From NCBI GenBank assembly GCA_045600045.1, contig JAZRXD010000058.1, forward strand, positions 1 through 38,261: a DNA stretch of 38,261 bases, in the 5' to 3' direction. The stretch comes from UBA1715 sp045600045 (lineage in GTDB: Bacteria; Bacteroidota; Bacteroidia; Bacteroidales; UBA1715). Below are positions 1-5,849 of the stretch, piece after piece; the stretch's first letter is position 1, and each line of letters opens with the position of its first letter. The notes beneath the pieces are model-generated. The model was not told where the DNA came from. It searched no databases and saw only the letters and a program-made list of their open reading frames with translations. The position numbers and the translations under genes are program-made.

Positions 1-214
1 TAATCACACCATCCTCTAAACAAAGTTCTATATAATCTAAAACCACATTTGCTAATAATGATTTGGATTCATTTATCTTTTGCTTATACTTTTGTTGAAC
101 ATCAAAAAGATACATCTCACCAGAGGCAACGAGATTTAAAATTTCCTTAACTACTTCTGAGTATAGATTTCTTTCCAATAGTTTTTTCACATTTTCTTTT
201 AATAACTCTTTCAT
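1..214 (-). CDS. Partial hypothetical protein (N-terminal 71 residues)
   Basis: An open frame begins with ATG at 214 and runs off the left edge without a stop. It encodes a Lys/Glu/Leu-rich, probably helical N-terminus starting MKELLKENVKKLLERN. There is no signal peptide or membrane segment in the visible part. A TATTTTTG box on the minus strand at 265-272, about 50 nt upstream, could be its promoter. I do not recognise the family from this fragment. It is the first member of an all-minus accessory gene set. The absence of stops over 71 codons in AT-rich DNA supports coding, but not strongly. Confidence 0.55.
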   Translation of the reverse strand, partial: MKELLKENVKKLLERNLYSEVVKEILNLVASGEMYLFDVQQKYKQKINESKSLLANVVLDYIELCLEDGVI

Positions 215-311
215 ATTAAAAATTACTCTTGTCGTTGAACAATATTAACCATAAAAATCGTATACAAAAATAAAAAATTTACATCATTCTTTTTCTTGGT
301 TGTTACATATC

Positions 312-333
312 ATTTTATTCTATCCCCGCAAAA
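312..333. repeat. 22-nt direct repeat, copy 1 (left of the YhcG gene)
   Basis: This copy and the one at 1624-1645 are in the same orientation and match at 21 of 22 positions (g at 328, a at 1640). Read on the minus strand, both encode the tail CGDRIK followed by a stop (TGA here, TAG in the other copy). The distal copy is the true 3' end of the phospholipase D-like gene. This one follows a short open stretch of about 36 codons with no recognisable start, so it looks like a transplanted gene end rather than a gene. Confidence 0.7.
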
Positions 334-430
334 AAGATATTCAAGACATTCTTTTTTTCTTTTACGATACAAGGCTTTGTGCATATTGTATTTGCATTTG
401 TTGATGATTTGGATATGATGTCCTCAAAGG

Positions 431-1471
431 TTAGTCTGTTTTATATGTACCATTTTTTCCCTCTGCTAACAGTTTTGCTTCATTAATTTCTTTCACAAGT
501 TGCTCCGTTGTTGGAAGATAAAGCTTATACTCGCTCGTAAGAATCGTTTGATTATTTTCGGGCAACGCCATTTTTACAACAGTATCGTTTTTGCCTGTAC
601 ATAACAATATACCTATTGAAGGATTCTCATCGGGCAATTTTTCGATACGGTCGTAGTAGTTCACATACATTTGTAACTGACCTAAATCCTGATGGGTGAG
701 TTTACCCGTCTTGAGTTCAACAATGACAAAGCATTTTAATAATCGATTATAAAAAACAAGGTCAACAAAGAATTCATCATCTTCCAAAAGAATGCGTTTC
801 TGCCGTGCAACAAAAGTGAATCCATTGCCCATTTCTAAAAGGAAATCCGTGATATGTGTGATGATAGTACTTTCAAAGTCTTTTTCATAATAGGATGGTT
901 TACAATCCAAACCCAAGAATTCCAATACCATAGGGTCTTTTATGATTTCTTGTGGCGTTTCTGGTATCCTTTCCTTGCGTGCCACGGCAAGCACAGCTTC
1001 TTTGTCGTTACTTAACAAAAGCCGTTCATACAATTGGCTGTTGATCTGACGTTCCGTCTCTCGTGCCGTCCATGCATGATTCACCGATTCCAACTCGTAA
1101 TATTCTCGTTTATCGGGATCATCAATCTGGATAAGGAGACGATATTGTGTCCAATTTAATTGCGAACGCACTGCGTTCGCAATTGGATAAATGCGGTAAA
1201 ACTGTCGACAGAATTCCAACTGACGTTTCGAGAATCCGCTTCCGTATTCTGCTTCCAAATTATCGGCAAGTGTTCTGACAATATATGCACCGTAATCGGC
1301 TCTATCCTTCCCTTGTTGTTCTTCCTCGAATATCCTTCTGCCTAAGTTCCAATACATTTGTACACGGCAGAAATCAACACTTCGTACAGCGTTTGCTCGA
1401 GCATTTTCAATAATTGTTCGAGCGTCTTCAATCAATGCGTTTTGTGGCATTTTACCATGATTAGTTTTCAT
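431..1471 (-). CDS. YhcG/DUF1016-family PDDEXK nuclease-domain protein
   Basis: The 346-residue protein has the family's usual two-part layout. An N-terminal DUF1016_N helical region (about 10-150) contains the conserved stretch around VRSQLNWTQY (101-110). A C-terminal PD-(D/E)xK nuclease domain (about 180-300) follows. Its catalytic-type residues are visible: D237 in FFVDLVFY, then E252 and K254 in VIVELKTG. The length is normal for the family. Members are often found in accessory and defence-associated DNA; the substrate of this one is unknown. The ATG at 1471 lies 20 nt below a shortened copy of the leader element seen elsewhere in this region. The gene is bracketed by a 22-nt direct repeat and contains a 27-nt palindrome. 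Function beyond a probable DNA nuclease is inference. Confidence 0.88.
   Translation of the reverse strand: MKTNHGKMPQNALIEDARTIIENARANAVRSVDFCRVQMYWNLGRRIFEEEQQGKDRADYGAYIVRTLADNLEAEYGSGFSKRQLEFCRQFYRIYPIANAVRSQLNWTQYRLLIQIDDPDKREYYELESVNHAWTARETERQINSQLYERLLLSNDKEAVLAVARKERIPETPQEIIKDPMVLEFLGLDCKPSYYEKDFESTIITHITDFLLEMGNGFTFVARQKRILLEDDEFFVDLVFYNRLLKCFVIVELKTGKLTHQDLGQLQMYVNYYDRIEKLPDENPSIGILLCTGKNDTVVKMALPENNQTILTSEYKLYLPTTEQLVKEINEAKLLAEGKNGTYKTD
1158..1184. repeat. 27-nt perfect palindrome inside the YhcG gene
   Basis: Arms of 13 nt (AATTGCGAACGCA and its exact complement) flank a single central base at 1171. The palindrome lies wholly inside the coding frame, over about residues 96-105, at the start of the conserved NAVRSQLNW stretch. 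It is locally GC-rich compared with its surroundings and could form a cruciform or an mRNA hairpin. It is not followed by a T-run, so it is not a simple terminator. Confidence 0.85.
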
Positions 1472-1491
1472 TTTCTTCGTATTTTATTTCT

Positions 1492-1508
1492 CAAAAGTGT
1501 GCAATTTT
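1492..1508 (-). promoter_or_regulatory. Shortened copy of the regional leader element
   Basis: On the plus strand this reads CAAAAGTGTGCAATTTT. It keeps both ends of the 31-bp element found at 3260, 4830 and 5798 (CAAAAG and TGTGCAA) but lacks about ten bases between them. It lies 20 nt upstream of the YhcG start, the same relative position as the full copies. A TATCTTTA box further up at 1541-1548 is an alternative promoter. The relationship to the full copies is plausible, not proven. Confidence 0.35.
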
Positions 1509-1621
1509 TCGCCTCTTGTGGTCTGAAATGCGAAAAACTTTAAAGATATGCGACTATATATCTCTTGTGTAAAATTAGATAAAAATACTGATATTGGAAT
1601 GGAAATGCAGAAGTTTGTTGT

Positions 1622-2137
1622 CTATTTTATTCTATCCCCACAAAACTCCTTTCGACCGCAGTTTTTGCAATGAGTTCCCATCCAAAGTGTGTCGAATTGA
1701 TTGATGGCAGCTTCTACCAATTGCGGATTGTTGGTGAGAATTCCGGCTTCGAAATTTCTTCGCAGAGCACTTTTCATTCCGATTCCTGCGCCCGTAAGAT
1801 TCGCCGAGCCAATGTATGCAGTTTCCAAATCGAAAATCACTATTTTGAAATGTACACGTGGACAAAGTACACGTTCCAAACCTGTTGCTAAAATCGGATA
1901 TTTATAAAAATCCTCACGGAAATTTGGTCCGGGTTCTTTTGCGTGAATCAAGCGAACACCAACGCCCCGTTTGAGCAATCCAGCTATTTGTCCTAACAAT
2001 GGAATTGTATCATTTCCTTGCTTCACATACAAATCTTTGATGTCGGCTGTACCAATCCACAAAGTTTCGCGTACTGAAGCTATTCTGGAAATTACCTCGG
2101 TGTAGTGCTGTTCGTTGGAAATGTATTGGGTGAACAT
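1622..2137 (-). CDS. Single-HKD phospholipase D-like protein
   Basis: The 171-residue protein has one HKD motif, HFKIVIFD (HxK-x4-D), followed by IGSANLTGAG, as in small PLD-superfamily nucleases of the Nuc/BfiI type that dimerise to build one active site. A cysteine cluster near the C-terminus (CKNCGRKEFC) may bind zinc. There is no signal peptide, so it probably acts in the cytoplasm. Its ATG overlaps the stop of the upstream phosphoesterase gene (TAATG at 2135-2139), so the two are probably translated in a coupled way. The last 22 nt of the gene are repeated on the far side of the YhcG gene. Nuclease or phosphodiesterase activity is inferred from the family; the substrate is unknown. Confidence 0.85.
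   Translation of the reverse strand: MFTQYISNEQHYTEVISRIASVRETLWIGTADIKDLYVKQGNDTIPLLGQIAGLLKRGVGVRLIHAKEPGPNFREDFYKYPILATGLERVLCPRVHFKIVIFDLETAYIGSANLTGAGIGMKSALRRNFEAGILTNNPQLVEAAINQFDTLWMGTHCKNCGRKEFCGDRIK
1624..1645. repeat. 22-nt direct repeat, copy 2 (3' end of the PLD-like gene)
   Basis: This is the coding 3' end of the PLD-like gene (CGDRIK and the first bases of its stop). It is repeated with one mismatch at 312-333. The 1.3 kb between the copies holds the YhcG gene and its promoter region. The arrangement resembles a target or attachment-site duplication, but no integrase or transposase is present. Confidence 0.7.
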
Positions 2138-2730
2138 TACAATTCTATAATTTGAGGTAAATAATTAAAAACGTATTTGCTATCAACTATTGCAGCATTC
2201 GAAAACACGACACCATCTTGTTTCAAAATTCCAGGGGAATTATGATCATGCCCGAACAAATGGCATTTAGGTTTTATCGTCAAAACTTTTTGGGTTAGTG
2301 CTTGATTTCCGAAATGAATTCCTGCAGCATAATCAAGAATACCCAATGGCGGTTGATGAGTTATTAAAACATCGGTATCATCCGGTATTTTTCTAATAAA
2401 ACCATCACAACTACCATTCATCACGTCGGCCATAAACAACGGGACACCCCAAAATTTCAGTCCTTCTATCTCCACTCCCGAATTACGCAAATAAAAGACA
2501 TTGGCAGGTAATTTCGGCAAATCGCCATCATACAAACAATCGTCGTGATTCCCTGCTACAAAAATTTTGTATTTATACGGCAACGCACAAAACCAATTCA
2601 GAAAACATCTAGTTTCCTGTTCACTTCCACCAAATGTAAAATCACCAGAATGCACAAGAATGTCAGCCTCCTGCAAACTTTTCAATTTATCGTGGAATCC
2701 ATGTGTATCGGAAATGTGAAGGATTTTCAT
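2137..2730 (-). CDS. Calcineurin-like metallophosphoesterase
   Basis: The 197-residue protein carries the ordered metallophosphoesterase motifs: ISDTHG (about 6-11), a VHSGDF motif near residue 27, GNHDD, ITHQPP and FGHDHN near the C-terminus. These supply the two-metal site of the calcineurin-like phosphoesterase superfamily. It is a small cytoplasmic stand-alone enzyme with no signal peptide. The start is the ATG at 2730, and a minus-strand TATATTTG box at 2766-2773 is well placed as promoter. The stop overlaps the start of the PLD-like gene, making a two-gene unit of two phosphoester-cleaving enzymes. The substrate cannot be told from sequence. Confidence 0.88.
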   Translation of the reverse strand: MKILHISDTHGFHDKLKSLQEADILVHSGDFTFGGSEQETRCFLNWFCALPYKYKIFVAGNHDDCLYDGDLPKLPANVFYLRNSGVEIEGLKFWGVPLFMADVMNGSCDGFIRKIPDDTDVLITHQPPLGILDYAAGIHFGNQALTQKVLTIKPKCHLFGHDHNSPGILKQDGVVFSNAAIVDSKYVFNYLPQIIEL

Positions 2731-2765
2731 TCTTGTTGAACAATTTATCGAGAATTAAAGTTTCT

Positions 2766-2773
2766 CAAATATA
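2766..2773 (-). promoter_or_regulatory. Bacteroidota-type -7 box (TATATTTG) for the phosphoesterase/PLD pair
   Basis: The minus strand reads TATATTTG 36 nt upstream of the ATG at 2730 and matches the TAnnTTTG consensus. No clear TTTG -33 partner was found at the expected distance. Confidence 0.45.
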
Positions 2774-2943
2774 TTAAAATTCAACCATTGTAACTTCAAT
2801 AGGAAACAAGTTCTTTTGATTAGAACCAAAATTTTCCTTTCTTTATGCATATACATATGACTATAAATTCAACCAAAAGCGGTTTTTCTTCATACATATT
2901 TCTCGCCAAGCTATGTGCACTTAACCAAATTAAATCATTCTGC

Positions 2944-3243
2944 CTAATTTAAAATTTTTAATAATAGATTCCCTTTAAACAGATATGTTCCTTCGCCTAA
3001 ATCTTCTCCTTTTTTAAGGTAATAATACTTTTGCATACATATACCAACATCGTCTACATTAGAACAAACCTTCAACGATTCTACATCATCAAAAAAGACT
3101 TTACCAAAAACACCTTCTGGAATAATAAAAGTTTCACCATCATCAACCTCCATATCGTCAATAAAAATACCTTGTTCAAAAAGTAATATATCATCGTCTT
3201 CTTCAAGACTGCTAACTATTGGTTTTAGAAAAATCTTAATCAT
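2944..3243 (-). CDS. Acidic orphan protein, 99 residues
   Basis: I do not recognise this protein. It is small, strongly acidic (runs such as SLEEDDD and DDMEVDDGE) and rich in beta-type residues, with no signal peptide, membrane segment or cysteine pattern. Support for it being real comes from context: a full copy of the 31-bp leader element lies 16 nt upstream of its ATG, with TTTG at 3310-3313 and TAAATTTTTG at 3281-3290 spaced 19 nt apart. Small acidic proteins beside nuclease or ATPase genes are sometimes inhibitors or immunity proteins, but nothing here proves that. It lies 80 nt downstream of the DUF4143 ATPase gene on the same strand. Confidence 0.6.
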   Translation of the reverse strand: MIKIFLKPIVSSLEEDDDILLFEQGIFIDDMEVDDGETFIIPEGVFGKVFFDDVESLKVCSNVDDVGICMQKYYYLKKGEDLGEGTYLFKGNLLLKILN

Positions 3244-3259
3244 CGTAATCGTTTTTCAA

Positions 3260-3290
3260 CAAAAGAAAAACACGGGTGTGCAAAAATTTA
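3260..3290 (-). repeat. Leader/promoter element, copy A
   Basis: This 31-bp segment aligns without gaps to 4830-4860 and 5798-5828. The shared minus-strand pattern is a TTTTTGCACA block, then a variable stretch, then a T-run ending TTTTG. Just upstream, TTTG (3310-3313), a 19-nt spacer and TAAATTTTTG (3281-3290) resemble a Bacteroidota promoter, so the rest of the element would be the first transcribed bases. It lies 16 nt from the start of the 99-residue gene. Confidence 0.65.
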
Positions 3291-3323
3291 GTGGAGAGTG
3301 TTCTTTATTCAAAAACTGAAAAA

Positions 3324-4514
3324 CTATTTGAACAAGATATTCAAATCCATCAACAAGAAATCTTCAAGCGACATACCTCCAGAGCCAACAATGAAAGATT
3401 TATGAGGCTTATATGCTTCGATAAACTTTGGCAACCCTGTGTTTGTTGTTCTCCTACCAGTTTTCACTTCTATAGCGATTTTTTTACCTCGACGCACCAA
3501 TACAAAATCAACTTCGTTGTTGCCTTCCCGCCAATAATACACTTTGTAATCTACAATGGCTGACTGACTCACGAGGTAAGCTCCCACAGCCGACTCTACG
3601 ATTCTTCCCCATAATTGAGGATTTTCTATAACGTCCAAAAATCCTTCATCTGTATATACATTTCTCAACGCACTATTATGTACCTGAAATTTGGGGATGG
3701 AATTATATTTTCGAGCATTATCTTCGGCATATTTCTGTAAGCCGCACAAAAGTCCACATTCATCAAGTAGATGTAAATAATTAGCGAGTGTTGTCACGTT
3801 ACCAACTTCTTGTAATTGGGCTGCTATTTTTGTGAGCGACAACAACTCACCACTATAACAACTACCCAATTCAAACAACTGACGAAGGAGTTGCGGCTTC
3901 ATTATTTTAGTATCCAACATCACATCTTTAGAAATAGATGGTTCGACAAGAGAATCCTTTATGTAATTTCGCCATCTTTTTTCGTCTGTTATATATTGCG
4001 AAGCTCCTGGATAGCCACCATAATAAACATATTGAGGTAACGTCCATCCAAAACATTCCTTCATTTCTTTGTATGTCCAATGAGGCAATCGTATCAATTC
4101 AAATCGTCCGGCAAGCGATTCTGTTAATCCTTTTTCTATAAGCATTCGTGACGAACCCAACAAAACGACAATAAGTTCTCGTTTTTCTCTGGTATCAAAG
4201 TCCCATTCTGCCTTAACAATCTCGCTCCAATTCTGAATTTTTTGTACTTCGTCAACAACTAGAAGCCGACGCGACTCTCCTCGCGCATCCATAGTCATTC
4301 GTTGTGTTTCCCATACATTGTGAAACCAATTATCACTAGGACCAACGATATCATCAGCAGAAAAACTACCATACGGCATAGAACATTCTTGTAACACTTG
4401 TCCAATTAACGTAGATTTACCTACTTGTCGAGGTCCCACAAGCACTTGTATTTTACTCCGTGGCTCTTGTATTCGATTCATAACTTCGTCATACTGAGTT
4501 CTTTTATACTCCAT
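3324..4514 (-). CDS. AAA-family ATPase with C-terminal DUF4143
   Basis: The 396-residue protein has an N-terminal P-loop ATPase domain with Walker A GPRQVGKST (27-35) and Walker B LLVVDEVQK (about 84-92). The C-terminal DUF4143 region ends in the nuclease-like segment NEVDFVLVRRGKKIAIEVKTG, which has D and ExK residues of the PDDEXK type. The family is widespread in Bacteroidota and archaea, often in many copies, and its role is poorly known. The ATG at 4514 is chosen over an upstream TTG at 4529 because it directly precedes the typical YKRTQYDE start of the conserved region. A canonical promoter at 4580-4609 and three 22-bp iterons at 4518-4572 precede it, suggesting a controlled leader. Confidence 0.88.
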   Translation of the reverse strand: MEYKRTQYDEVMNRIQEPRSKIQVLVGPRQVGKSTLIGQVLQECSMPYGSFSADDIVGPSDNWFHNVWETQRMTMDARGESRRLLVVDEVQKIQNWSEIVKAEWDFDTREKRELIVVLLGSSRMLIEKGLTESLAGRFELIRLPHWTYKEMKECFGWTLPQYVYYGGYPGASQYITDEKRWRNYIKDSLVEPSISKDVMLDTKIMKPQLLRQLFELGSCYSGELLSLTKIAAQLQEVGNVTTLANYLHLLDECGLLCGLQKYAEDNARKYNSIPKFQVHNSALRNVYTDEGFLDVIENPQLWGRIVESAVGAYLVSQSAIVDYKVYYWREGNNEVDFVLVRRGKKIAIEVKTGRRTTNTGLPKFIEAYKPHKSFIVGSGGMSLEDFLLMDLNILFK

Positions 4515-4517
4515 AAT

Positions 4518-4572
4518 AAAAATATTCAATTAAATGAGTAAAAATGTTCAATCAAACGAACAAAAATGTTCA
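4518..4572. repeat. Three 22-bp iterons in the leader of the DUF4143 ATPase gene
   Basis: The core AAAAATRTTCA starts at 4518, 4540 and 4562, a period of exactly 22 bp, or about two helical turns. The first copy has TATTCA where the other two have TGTTCA, and similarity fades outside the core. All three lie between the predicted transcription start and the ATG at 4514. Iterons on one helix face suggest an operator for a dimeric or cooperative DNA-binding protein. The protein is unknown. Confidence 0.75.
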
Positions 4573-4579
4573 GTCATTA

Positions 4580-4609
4580 CAAAAGTATAAACTTTTAGCA
4601 ATCTACAAA
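4580..4609 (-). promoter_or_regulatory. Promoter of the DUF4143 ATPase gene
   Basis: On the minus strand, TTTG (4606-4609) and TACTTTTG (4580-4587) are separated by 18 nt, a near-ideal Bacteroidota sigma-factor site. Transcription would begin at about 4573, so the leader contains the three iterons. Confidence 0.65.
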
Positions 4610-4701
4610 AAAGAAACAATGGGAAACTTTTACGTAAAAAAATTATACTCATTTTAAGGAATTAAATCCTCAAAGTTTGGCAATTTCAAGGAATTGCAAT
4701 G

Positions 4702-4803
4702 TTATTCAATATAAATAGACATTAGGGCGAAACAATAACAATCTCTATCCCGCTCATATACAAGTAGTTGTACGCTATTTTCTCTAATAACGTTTTCTTT
4801 CAT
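4702..4803 (-). CDS. Possible 33-residue small protein or gene remnant
   Basis: A short open frame starts at ATG 4803, 26 nt below leader element B, the same distance as the ADP-ribosylglycohydrolase start has from copy C. The peptide begins MKENVIRENSVQLLVYERD and ends with a hydrophobic tail. I do not recognise it. It may be the surviving 5' end of a deleted gene that kept its promoter, or a small protein in its own right. A longer reading from 4893 would start inside the promoter and is rejected. Confidence 0.25.
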   Translation of the reverse strand: MKENVIRENSVQLLVYERDRDCYCFALMSIYIE

Positions 4804-4829
4804 CTTCAATATCTTCTTTAATTTTTTGA

Positions 4830-4860
4830 CAAAAGAAAAGTATGAATGTGCAAAAATTTG
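4830..4860 (-). repeat. Leader/promoter element, copy B
   Basis: Gapless match to copies A and C; it differs from C at about four positions and from A at about six. Minus-strand TTTG at 4879-4882 lies 18 nt from the CAAATTTTTG block at 4851-4860. That TTTG also forms part of the T-run of the upstream gene's terminator, so promoter and terminator overlap. Confidence 0.65.
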
Positions 4861-4878
4861 GCACCACACAACGTTTTT

Positions 4879-4912
4879 CAAAAAAATCCCCAACCTTGGG
4901 AGAGATTGGGGA
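4879..4912 (-). terminator. Rho-independent terminator of the ADP-ribosylglycohydrolase gene
   Basis: On the minus strand, CCCCAA and TTGGGG form a stem around a 12-nt loop, followed by ATTTTTTT. It lies about 50 nt after the stop at 4961. Confidence 0.8.
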
Positions 4913-4960
4913 ATAATCTTATTAGAATGTTCTATTACGCTATTTTTCTATAAATATAAT

Positions 4961-5770
4961 TTATATGATTTTGTTTCCATATTTTGCCTCAAACGTTTCC
5001 ACAATATGGCGCATTTCTGTGTCAAGATATGACATTCCTTTATCATAAATTTCCTTAGGTATGCCATAGAACGCCTCCGCTATGCCACCCGTAATACAAC
5101 CAATAGTATCGGAATCTCCGCCAATGCAGATAGCACTTCGTATAGAATCTTCAAAATCGTTGCCGTCGAGAAATGCCACAATAGCTTGGGGAACACTATT
5201 CTGACACAACACTCCATTACCAAATTGTTCGCTTTGCCAGCCATATTCGTCTTTAATTTCTTCTATTGTAAACGATAAATCGTAGTGGAATTTTTCGGTA
5301 ATAGCTTGACGAATTTCCGCCTTTGACTTGCCGTTCCGAGCCATAAAAATACAAAGAGCTACAGCTTGCGCACCAATAATTCCTTCTATATGATTATGCG
5401 TACATTCCGCAGAAACCTTTGCTGCATTCATAGTTTCTTCTTCCGTTGCAAAAGCCCATCCCACAGGTGAAATTCTCATCGCTGAACCATTGCCACAACT
5501 ATTATAGGGTTGAAAATTCCCTGTTCTTGCTGCAAAAATAGCCCATCTTATAAAACATTGTCCATAACCTTTATATGGATATCGGGTGAAATAACTAGCA
5601 TAGTATTGTGCAGGCATTCCACCACTTAAAATCCAATCAGCCGTAGCAACGGAAAGTACACTATCGTCGGTAAAACCTTTTCCTTTGTCAAAAAAAGGAA
5701 ACTCTTTTGCCTTTATATTGTCAAACTCATAAATGCTTCCAACAATATCACCTATTAAACTACCTAACAT
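4961..5770 (-). CDS. ADP-ribosylglycohydrolase family protein
   Basis: The 269-residue protein matches the DraG/ADP-ribosylglycohydrolase family, which removes ADP-ribose from modified proteins or other ADP-ribosylated compounds using two metal ions. Visible signatures are GSLIGDIVGSIYEF at the start, FTDDS (33-37), GNGSAMRISPVG (about 93-104) and GGDSDTIG (217-224), whose aspartates bind the metals. The ATG at 5770 is chosen because MLGSLIGD is the usual family start. An upstream ATG at 5872 would add 34 unlikely residues and run through leader element C, which ends 27 nt above the chosen start. It ends at a strong terminator. The substrate is unknown; no ADP-ribosyltransferase partner lies nearby. 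Confidence 0.9.
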   Translation of the reverse strand: MLGSLIGDIVGSIYEFDNIKAKEFPFFDKGKGFTDDSVLSVATADWILSGGMPAQYYASYFTRYPYKGYGQCFIRWAIFAARTGNFQPYNSCGNGSAMRISPVGWAFATEEETMNAAKVSAECTHNHIEGIIGAQAVALCIFMARNGKSKAEIRQAITEKFHYDLSFTIEEIKDEYGWQSEQFGNGVLCQNSVPQAIVAFLDGNDFEDSIRSAICIGGDSDTIGCITGGIAEAFYGIPKEIYDKGMSYLDTEMRHIVETFEAKYGNKII

Positions 5771-5797
5771 ATTTATTAATTTTTTGTTTTGATTCAG

Positions 5798-5828
5798 CAA
5801 AAAAAAAGTATGTGTGTGCAAAAAATTG
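5798..5828 (-). repeat. Leader/promoter element, copy C
   Basis: Gapless match to copies A and B, 27 nt above the ATG at 5770. The minus-strand block CAATTTTTTGCACA is kept, but the upstream TTTG of copies A and B is replaced by a T-rich run (5836-5849). Confidence 0.6.
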
Positions 5829-5849
5829 GTGGAGTAAAAAAAAATAAAA

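Larger units (their letters stand above)
4515..4960. other. 446-nt stretch without a convincing full-length gene
   Basis: Between the DUF4143 ATPase and the ADP-ribosylglycohydrolase lie, in order, the iterons, the ATPase promoter, an AT-rich stretch with nothing recognisable (4610-4701), a possible 33-codon minus-strand ORF (4702-4803), leader element B (4830-4860), and the terminator of the ADP-ribosylglycohydrolase gene (4879-4912). The ORF with a promoter may be a gene remnant. Confidence 0.6.

Noticed and set aside
4518..4572. Short CRISPR array
   Set aside because: The repeats are about 11 nt with similar 11-nt spacers, only three copies, and no cas genes are in the window; they fit operator iterons better.
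4679..4698. Inverted repeat GCAATT/AATTGC as terminator
   Set aside because: The stem is only six A/T-rich pairs and has no T-run on either strand.
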